Below are positions 36,979 to 48,100 of a stretch of DNA of 64,000 bases, piece after piece. The stretch spans positions 28,501-92,500 of the forward strand of contig JASANG010003346.1 of NCBI GenBank assembly GCA_030248215.1. The letters run 5' to 3'. Origin of the DNA: Enoplolaimus lenunculus (taxonomy: Eukaryota > Nematoda > Enoplea > Enoplida > Thoracostomopsidae). Position numbers and translations under genes: made by a program. The notes beneath the pieces are model-generated. The model made no database searches. It worked only from the letters and a program-made list of their open reading frames with translations, and was not told the origin of the DNA. Position 1 is the first letter of the stretch; every line of letters begins with the position of its first letter.

Positions 36979-39900
36979 GTTATGCGTCGTCCATTTTAAT
37001 TTGCGTACGCCGTGTGGACTTTTGAAACGGCAATTGACACTTGCGGTCTGTCGGGTTCAAAAATAAGATTCAGTTGACGGCTACTGTTAAAATTTTGATT
37101 TCCGTTGACAGCTACTGTTTAAACTTTTGCCAAATCCAACTATTTTCAAATTTTGCACCGAATTTTAAGAGGGCAACTGTCAATGGCTTCTCAACAGTTA
37201 CTATGGCTTTACAGTTGCCATTACAAAATTTGCAACCCCTTTGACAATTGCTGTCTACCTAACCGGTACCCGTTGGCAGCTGCCGGGTACACGCTACGTT
37301 TGGTGTTGACTGTATCCATCAGAAAAATGAATCACTCGTCGACGGCTGCTTTTTTAGAAAAATTTTCGATTGACGGTTGCCATCTAAAACTAATTTTCCA
37401 TTGACGGTTGCCGTCTAACTCTGAATTTAATATTATTATTGTAATACTACTACTAATAACATTATAAATTTCTTAGCGCATATAGGTATTGAAAAATACA
37501 AAAAACAAATTCAAATGAACCAGAGCGGAACTAGAAAATTTTCCACTTGCGAAATGAGTTGAGCATCATATCGTGTGTGCAAACTATAAAGACATGTATA
37601 CTTATTTGCTAAACATCACCGGGTCTTGTTGAGAAACATGCTGCTTTTTACGCAGATTTATAATGAAGTAAGCTTAAGCTGTAGACTAATATAAGCATAG
37701 GCGTAGGCCGTATTGTCGTCAATGTCTTAAAACCATTTTACTGATTTCAGAATCGTTTTGTGTCGACACCGCCCGCGATTGTTTCAAAGGACTTACTGGT
37801 ACATGCTTCAACAGCAAAGCTTATATGACGTCAAAAAATCGAACGCGTTCAAATCGCAACTGTGTCCCGTGGAACACAACCAACTATGCGTACAACAATG
37901 ATTATCCGTCAAATTTTTGTCAAAAGACGTCAAATTACAATTACGAGCCATGGTGTTATACGGATGATCCTGCGGTGCCGCTAGAACCTTGTTACATCCT
38001 TTGCAGTAGTAAGTGTCGTGCGTTGTCGTACGCTTCCTGCCCCCTATTTATGTTTCAGCTTAGGAATGCGTGTAGGTTTAGGTTTACAAAAAGGTTCATC
38101 TGTGCCTAAATCCTCGGCTTAAGCGTTTTCCTTCGCGTTTGTGTACGTGTTTGCTGAACCCTATGTCAATTAAGCCTTTGCTCAAACCCAAACCTAAACC
38201 TAATTCGAGGTTCACTTTACGATGTAACCGAGTAGTTTGGGGACGTGTTTTGACCCTATTAACCTTATTGGCAACGATTGGTCTGGTTATAAACTCCATA
38301 TTATATGCAAATTTGGAATATGATATGAAAATAAAATATGATTTTTTGAACAATTTTTCGGCTGCAAACAAATTCTTTCGTGCGCAGTTAATATTTGACA
38401 ACGCATCTGCACCCCTACCGCTTAACTTTTTAATCGATTTCTATGCATGCCTTCAATACACAGTTCCGCTGTGAATATCATATGATACTCGCTGCTATTT
38501 TCGCATATTACGCGATATTGGCATAAACGTGCCACCGTATTACGTGTCATGTGGACTATTGTACACATTCCTTATGTGATTGGGCGGTTTGTATGTCTAT
38601 ATCCTGTGACACTCGATATTTATGCGTTCATTCGATATAAAAGAGCCTGAATTTTAACGTTAATATTTGGGTACATGGCGTCATAAACCGTGATTAGACT
38701 GCCGCGATTATAACGTAAATTTACATTAGCCTATGCCTAGGCCTAAACTTAACGCAAGCGTTTTCTTAAGCTTATGCTTTAGCCTAAGCCCAATCTTTAG
38801 CTTTAACATTAACCGTGTTTAGCTTTTTTTGTTACAAAACTGTTGTTGCCAAATACATTTGACTTCTCGTTCGTTTCGCTGGCGAGGCTTACTTCTTCAT
38901 TCTACTTATGTTGAGGTTTTGTTGTCTATGGTTTATAAGTTCAGGGTATGAAACGCTAAATCAAGAACACGTCTAACGGAATGCACTGCAGCAGACTTCG
39001 ACCGCACCAATGCAGAACCCAAAATTTTGTATTGGCAATTATAACTATTAAATGACGTTTGGCTTCACGCTCGCTTCGCTCACGAATTTTGTTTTGCATG
39101 TATTGTGAGCCTCCCATCAGAAATCTGTGGACCCGATACTGCCTTACTTAATGTCACTCACACGTTACCATACGTGCACTCAGCACACGAAATGTCCCTC
39201 CCAAAAGAAATTCAATAGCTTGTCCGGCTTATGTTTTGTCGAAACCCTTCATTTTCCAACAGTATCACCGCCATTCGCGACATCACAGAGTTTCACGGAA
39301 TCTCTATTCGGACAACACTGTTTTGCAGTGACACTGTCTTAGGACATTGAAATGTTTGAAAAACAGTGTAGTGGACAATATTTTTGTGTGATAGACACAT
39401 AGGGACACATTAGCGGGGAAATTCAAATTTCGACGGGAAATTCAAATTTGGCGGGAAAATTCGAATTTAGGCGGCAAATTCAAATTTAGGCGGGAAAATT
39501 CAAATTTTGGCGGGAAATTCAAATTTTGGTGGGAAAATTCAAATTTTGGCGGGAAATTCAAATTTTGGCGGCAAATTCAAATTTAGGCGGAAAAATTCAA
39601 AGGCGAACTTGCAAAAAGCAACAAAATTACGCTGTAAATTAATTACCTTATTTAGCGCTTTCCGGCGACTCCTTTTAGACTGTAACGACAAAGTCCGACA
39701 ATTCACGTAACTCTATATTCATAAAAATATCTCAGCATGCGTAAGGTTACCTACATGTCTCAAAAGTGGACATTACGTACACAATATATGGTTGCTTCAT
39801 GGAGAATAAAACATCTTATGTTTATCAGTTGATTCGCATAAGTTGAAACATACTTTCACAGACGCCCCAACTCTATCGCCAACAACGACTTCAACAACTT

Positions 39901-40125
39901 TTACTACAACAACAACAACAACGACGACGACGACAACAACGACGACGACAACAACAACAACAACAATCACGACGACAACAACAACAACAACAACAACGAC
40001 GACAACAACAACAACGACGACGACAACAACAACAACAACAACGACGACGACGACAACAACAACAAAAACAACAACAACGACGACAGCGACGACGACAACA
40101 ACAACAGCAACCACCACAACAAAAA

Positions 40126-40158
<33 letters not shown>

Positions 40159-42113
40159 TAACAACAACAATAACAACAACAACGACGTCGACGACTACAA
40201 CAACAACAACAACAAGAATAATAACAACAACAACAACAAAAACGACGATAACAACGACAACATCAACAGCAACAGCAACTTCAGCATCATCCGCAGCAAC
40301 AACAACCATGACCATGTCAACAACAAAATTGATATATCGTGCAAAAACGGAAGGTATACTTAAACCAAGAGTCGATAATAAGTCTCAAATGTATGCAACT
40401 TGATCAACTTTAAATGTGGCACCTCAGGAAGTGCCGCCTGTTGCCCTTTGGGCCTAATCGTCCCCACGTTTGATTGCAGAGTCGGCCCATGTTACTTTTT
40501 GGGCAGCCCCGGTTTCTGGTGGGTTTGTAAAAGAATAGGCTTACATTCTAGACTACATTTTGTTGCTTACGCTTAGACTTAGGCTTTGGAATAAGCTTAG
40601 GTATAGGCTTTTGCAACGCATAGGCTTAGGCTTAGAAATACGCTTAATCTACTGTTATTAATGCTCTCTAAAATCTGTGATGAAACATTTTAATTTTTGC
40701 ACGTATTCTGAAATGTGTGTAGCATCTATAGCCAGTTTGGTGAGGTTTTGTATTTTCGGACCAGCAACGTGTAAAAGTCGAAATTCAGTACATTTTTCAT
40801 GTTCGATATGTCCTACTGCTGCGCACAATTTCAGACGTATACCTGCTGGCGTTCGACAGCTTGAAAACCTACCGCCAACTAATTTTATAGCATGGGTAGA
40901 GAATGCAGTTCGTGCTGCCGAGCGGGACGTATACAAGGCAAAAATAGTGAAATATATCTGTGCGCGAATTTTTTTATATTAAAAGGCACCTTTACAGGTT
41001 TAAACATTTACTTGCTGTATTTTATGCTTCAACAATTTATCGTCCCATCACGAATTGAAATCCTTACTACACTGTAAAAAATAGGCAGTCAAATTGGCTT
41101 TCTCTGAAACAGGGTTTTCCTGACTACACTAACTGAGTCAAATTTGACTCCGCCAGCGTCAAATTCGATTCACTGTTGACTCTGGCAGAGTTAAATTTAA
41201 CTCAGTTTGTGTAGTCAGGAAAAGCCTATTTCGGAGGAAGTCAACTTGACTCACCATTTTTTTACAGTGTACGTCTCTGGTTCTGGTTAGCGTTGATAAT
41301 AAGTATAGTTGCATTTGTTAGTATATTTGCAGAACATGGTGTGTGTCGTCTTCAGCCGTGTCTTCCTGACGCAACTTGCATTGAGCATAACCCGTATCAG
41401 TATACGTGTCTATGTCCATTTGGTTTTACAGGCTCGAATTGTATGGAAGGTAAGATTGCAATCTGCAACAAAAAAAGTTTGTTATATAAGTGACGATTGT
41501 GATATTTAGCTACTAAGCTCAAGTTTTATAAGCTGTTAAATTTCAAAACACAAAAAATATCCTTCCTGAAGGAAAAATGTATCGCCTACTCATTGTGTCA
41601 CTCGTTCTAAAATGAAATAATTGTTTCACACGTAACAAAACATTTTCAGTTATTTTTAGAAAAATTGTTAATTTCTGAAAACACTTTTCAGTTTTCTCGT
41701 TGACAATATGTTTATGAATAAATTCAGAAATACTTTTTTAGTGTATTTAAGTAAAATGCATCGTCCATTCGCTACCATCAATGTAAACACATTTTTCTAA
41801 ACGCGAAAAGCGTGTTTTGTTTTTGTTTGTTTTGTTTGACACGGTTCAATCATTAATAATAATTTATTGCAGATATTGACGAATGTGCAAGTAATCCTTG
41901 TTCAAGTGATTCAACTTGCACAGAAACACGCGGCGGTTTTGTTTGTATTGACCGAACAGAGGTATACTGCTTGTAAAATTACGGCATTCGTTAAGAAAGC
42001 TGAACTGGTGACACCATAAATTTGGAGCGGTGCCAACAATTGCAGCTAAAAATTGCTATGCAAAGCTCGTTTAATACTGCATTTTAAACATAGATGTGAT
42101 ATACAACAGAAAA

Positions 42114-42184
<71 letters not shown>

Positions 42185-45100
42185 AAAGGATCGATTATTT
42201 TTTGACTAAAATATGACCAATTTGCAAGTTTTGTCATTTCTTTTGCAGTATTTTTTTTAGGTACAAGCTTCAAAGTTGATGATACTGGACGTGGCAGCAG
42301 ACATAGAAGCAGACAATAACGATCTTGACATTCAGGTAAGCATTGTTTTTCGTGTATATATTTCTAACAATTTTCCACGTTTCACAAAATATTTGCCTCG
42401 TAAACTGAGCAAAGTTTCACCTGCTGAAAATTTTTACGATTTATTTTTATTATTTTGCAAAAACAAAAATGTACGCTAGTCACCCGTTTAAGACTCGAGT
42501 AATAAGAGGGTCCTGTTTTTTAGTCAAAATCAATAGGAGTGCGTATCCCTAATTAGAATCCGTTAGTCGATAGAGTCCATGAGGTCTAAGTAGAGTCCAT
42601 AAAACACAACAGCGTGGAATAATGGCTTGGAATGCATTAATATGTAACAGACACTCAGACTAACCACAACAATATATTGAATCCAGAAAAAAGATTAGCG
42701 GACACGGCATCAGCAAGAATTCATCGGAACAGGTCAGGTCTGTCGAAAAGAAGAAATATAAAAAAGAAGATGTTAGTTGGAAGACACAGCTGACAATATG
42801 GTTTCTTATCCCCGCATTTGTTTTCAGGACACAACTGAAATGCTACAGATTTCAACCAATGAACTAATACAGTATGCGTCTGCATCTGCACATGAAAAAG
42901 CGTTAAACGACATGAGTTATTCTGTCAAAGAAATGATTCGTAACTGTAATTTTGGCAGTCGTTCATGCCACTGGTATAACTTTCAATCTTAGCTATTTTA
43001 GTTTTTTTATAAAATTCCACTCTGATCAGTTACGTATATATACACGATTGCTATGCAAGCCACTTGTGATCTAATTATACGGACAAAAATGTCTTGAAAT
43101 GTCAAGATTTCTACATTTATAACATCTTCAAAATTGAAAACTTTTGAATTTTACAATTAGTCTTGGAAAAATAGAGAAATTGGCGTCTCAACTATTTTAA
43201 ACTTGAACTTCGTATATTTGAATAATAATGTTAGAAATGCAGAGGATACAAAAATATAACTTGCAAGACATAATTGTGTAAAATTGAGTGAGTTTTTTCA
43301 TGTATACCACTATATGTAAACGAGCTGACACGTTGATTTTAATGTTAGTTTTATTTTAGGAAACGTCATCAAGATATAACGTACGGCGCTTGTTACACGT
43401 TTAACAATGAACCGGATAATCGTTTGGTTTTGACTCAAGCCGGTATAGCGCAAGGTATTTACAGATTTTGCAGAAATCTAATAAAAAAGACATATTTTAA
43501 GCATTAAGAAAAATACTTAATATAGAGCATTAGTTTCTGAAAGAATAAATACGTTAGTATTCAATGCAAAAATAGTGCAATATTTGTCTATTTCCAGCAT
43601 GGAGTATAACATACATAACACTACAGAAAGCATATCGTGTGAAAGTCTTGTCTCGGGCACGAGGGTCAAGCTCCTATTGCTGAGCAGTAATGGTAAACTC
43701 CTCTAAACCCAGCTATTCGTGTTCGATTGTGAGAATTAAAAGTTGAATTCAGTAAAATTGTATAAACTCGTGAAGGAAAGGAGTAAGTAAATAATTAAGC
43801 AATGTTAAACCTAAATTATAGATTAGCTAAACTTGAATATTAGCTTTAGTCAAACTTAAACGGCTGCACGGACTAAACTAATAATTTTAAGTAAGGTTAG
43901 CTTAAACTAAAAATATGTCAGGTTTTAAATGAGCTTAAGCGTAAACCTGCCTGATACCTTATTAACCTAGAGAATTAGTTTAATGCTGCTGTAACTTCTC
44001 GCTCGTTTCGTTCACAAGTTTTTTATTCATCATTAAATGGCCCACCATTTCTGAATCAACTGACATGCTCATGAACTTTATTTTAATTTTTGAAATTATA
44101 AGCGTTTTAGGTTTGAAAATTGAATTCAGTACATTGCCAAAGTTGTACCAGCCAACGAGAACCACAAGCGGATTGCGAGTTTCTTTTCATATGCCAGGTC
44201 GTGGTCCGTTTACGGCCCTTAGAGGTTACAATGTTTTGCCGCAGTACCAAAACGTATTTCATATGACTTATGTAAGCGCCGCAGTCTGTCGCGTAGCCAC
44301 GATTTTGTATATTGGGTTGCATTCTGCAAAAATTTCGGTCAATGCTGAGGGGCGTAACAATAGCACAAGCGTGAGCCGCAACGAAGTTAGCCCCTGCTTA
44401 TAATTACTCTATTATAGTTTTGCAAAAAATAATTCGCCTCTAAATTTAAAACATGGGACAGAATTTCAACAGGGGGATTCTTGAATCACCAACTAAAAAA
44501 GTTCCTAAAACCCCTGGACAAAAATGTCAAAAGGGCATTTGGTTCCTAAACCCTTAATTGCTTGCATACCCTTGGCAACAGTTTTTGTCGTAACGTTCCA
44601 TGTTCAGATGAAAACCAATTTGGCTGAAAATTGGATTTGGTTATGCCGACTGGCTCAAATGTAGTTTAGTTTTTAAATCATTGAAGTTTAGCATTACGTA
44701 TAACTCGACTAACAACGAAGACCAGAAGCCGTTCTTTCAACAGTGGTTATCGCTTAATCAGCTGGCGACAGGTTTAAAAGCAAGCAATCCAATAGTGTCA
44801 TTTGGTGTCTTGAAAATTAGCATAAAACAGTAGATTTATTCCAGTTTATAAAATATGCTGAATTCTTAACAATAATTTTAATCACATGGTTCGCTAGTTC
44901 TAAGGCTTCAATGACTATTTCCAAGTGATGATAGATGCTGGGCACATTTGAGAATACGGTCAAAGATGCTAGAGTGATACACTTTTTCATATCATTTTTG
45001 ACATTTTTTCAGGTCGAAAACCGTTTGCTTACTTTCGATAAGCAACCTAAATGTGTTGGTTCCGACCATTCAAGAATTTCACCATATTATTACAACTACA

Positions 45101-48100
45101 GTTACAGCATAGAAGTTTGTTTTTCATTTTTATCCTGGGGCCTCAATATTTTTGTCCGGGTGCCTCACTGTTTGTGGCATTGGCTGTCGCCGAATTTCCG
45201 CTTCTTCATACAAAATTTTCTTTGTTTAAGTACTCCAATTCTATATTTTATAACTCCATCAAATGTGTTAATTTAGGTTTGAATTAACAGAGGAATAAAA
45301 TTTACTAAACATAAACTTGTAAATTATACATATTTTGCGTCAACACTTTATTTATTCTGCAACGATGTCCACAATTCGTATCTAGTGACTACTTGTTTTA
45401 ATTATACACATAGATTTCAAATTTGGAAATTCGAAAAATTTAAAAGCAATCTTTGTCATTTTTTTATATTGAATATTTGATTATCCAGGCTTGTGAATTC
45501 AGTTTCTGCCAACAACAAATACTAAAAACGTGCGGATGTGGCGGTCCAACAATTCCAGTACCACCCGGTGGATTTCAATACTGTGATATATCGAAAAGTG
45601 CCAAAAACGCTTTATATTCTGTTTGTATGCTTACTCGAAATGGGCCTCTAAGTTTAGACTATAAATTGAGAACCTGGATGCTAATTTGAGTCAAGATTTT
45701 TTACAAATGAATAAAAAATTCATTACAACAAAACCAAATGAGAAATTTGAATAAAGCATTGATCGACCCGAGTACTTGTTGAAATAATTTTTTGTTATCC
45801 AGAGAATTATTAATTTGGTTTGATACATTTCCAAAATGTTGGCCAATGTAAAGAACAGGGGCGTAACAGTATTATAAGCATGTTCCTAAGCCTAAGCCTA
45901 ATCCTAAGCCTAAGCGTAAAAATGAACATATTCCTGAGCCTAAGCCTAGGCCTGAGCAAATTAGTCTAAAGCTTAAGCTTACCCTTTTCTAGTCTCACAG
46001 AAAAAAGTTCCGCCCCTGATCTTTACATGGGCCAAATGGTTAAGGGCTAATCTGCTTAATTCGCGTTTCAGAATAAAATGAATACTGTATTGTTTGACCA
46101 TATCGAATTGAACGTTTAGCTCTAAAATGACGTTTAGTTCCCGGATTCGCCACTGATTGCTAGTATTTTAGCAAAAAAGTGAAGTTGAAAAAATTGTAAG
46201 GTAGCGTCATTTTGTCGTCAAGTTTTAATCGACTAAAATGTTGTTCATTGGTAGGAATACTTTTTGTAGCTTTTGTAGTCCGCAGATCTGTACTACAGGT
46301 CTGGCTTAAGCTTTGGGCATATTTCAGAGCATTGTGTTGATTCGGTACATCGTGCAATGGGCGAACGAAATGTAACGCGTAACATTTTCTGTAAAGTCTC
46401 GTGTTGGTGAGTGGTAACAGTATGCCAGTCATAGTGGTTGAAATAATTTTAACCCCAAAATCTGAAAACAGGAAACCAATTTGACCGTGTGTTCTAAATT
46501 TTTTGCGAAACAAAGTGAATGATCACACTTGAACAACAGCGTGCAACTGAAATACAGTTTACATGATACAAAATCTACTTCTGCGCTTTGCTATTTGTCT
46601 TACTTCCCACAACTAAACGTGCTCAGTAGCTTTTAAATCTAAGCAAAGTATGCTAGAGATGTTGTACAAATGTCACTTCACCCAGCGACTAAAAATTTCA
46701 GTAGAACTTTGAATACTGATAGCTGGAATCAGGAGATGTATGAGCTCTTATTTTGCATGGGAATTGTGGGAACAAGAAAATGTCGGTAAACTAAGCTTTT
46801 TTATTCGGGATTTGCTGAGCGGAAAAAGACAGCCAGTTATTTGCATGCTTTGTAGAAGTGCGGAGCGACCGGGTTAAAACTAGTCGAGTTACATTTGTCG
46901 GTGTAATCGTACTTCTGATCATTTGTATGCTATTTTATCTCAAACATAGTTATTGTGATAACTAACAATGTGCAAACACCGCCTATGGGTAAACTGTCTC
47001 CGCTAAATAGCAACACAAGAGCTTTACAGCGTACGACCTCTGGTAGTCGGAGGGCAGTAGGCCAACCAAAACTTGAAATAACGATCTTATTGAATCAATG
47101 CGAGCTCAAAATGCAGCGGTGGCCAAACATTTGACGCACCCGGTTATTATACTCGGATTCCGTTTGAGTTTTGCAAATACGCATTTATTTGGGTTTGAAG
47201 TTTTTGTTTAGAAATTAATAAAATGTTAAAGCCTGATTTGGTATGGCAGATACAAGGTTTTACATTGTATCTCGTTCGAGTTTAAGCTTAAGTGATTCAC
47301 CCGCATGGTGCAGGTTAAGCTTAGTTCTGTAACAGAATCTTCTTCACAAACTAAGTCACTGTTGTTTGTCTCGTGTTGTCGCTCTTTCTTTCGTTTTTCT
47401 TTTATCTCTTTTCTTCTGACGTCTTTTCTCGTTTTTCATCTGGGGCGACCTGCCTTTTGTAACTATCTTTGCGCTTTAGTCTAGTCACCCACAGGCGTAA
47501 CTTGTCTAAACAGGTAATGACCACCTGCTATCACGCAAATACTGTATAACAGCTGCAATTGTAACCACTGGCTCGTATCTATTTACAGGTCATGCAATGT
47601 GCACAGCTTGAATTATGCGAATTTGTGACAGCATAACGTAAATACAACACATCTTTAGTTTTAGTTGTGCGGACGCAAAAATGTTCACTTGTTTGATAAA
47701 CACTATTATTCTTGTTTATTGCAATTTTTTCAGAACTATAGCTTCCATTAGTGACTTTGATTTATTTGTATTTCAGGCAAGAAGATTTTCAAGTAACTGT
47801 GACCAGAACTCCGTTAACGTCAATTTTAGAGGTAAACGAATAACTTATTGTCTTGGCAGTCGAGCATAAAAACATGCTTATGGTAACGTTGAAGCAGCTT
47901 GTTGAATAATTGCAATATTCTAACAAACTTTACTCGTGTTTCTACTTCTCTGTTATGTTAATTTTGGTTATATTTACATTTCAGCGGAAAACATTTTGCA
48001 TTCCTGGCGAATCTGACTACTGTGATCATGACAAGTAATAAAATTTATATACGTTAGAGATGGGTCTTAGCCATGATTTTGGAAACTACGAAAATCGTTA

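Noticed and set aside
39797-40315. Minus-strand Val-rich frame opposite the Thr-rich exon
   Set aside because: It is the reverse complement of the microsatellite; the plus-strand exon has phase-matched splice sites and the minus frame has none.
40677-40982. A plus-strand channel exon between the Thr-rich and EGF exons
   Set aside because: The frame lacks phase 1-1 splice sites and ordered cysteines; the minus strand has a weak retroelement resemblance instead.
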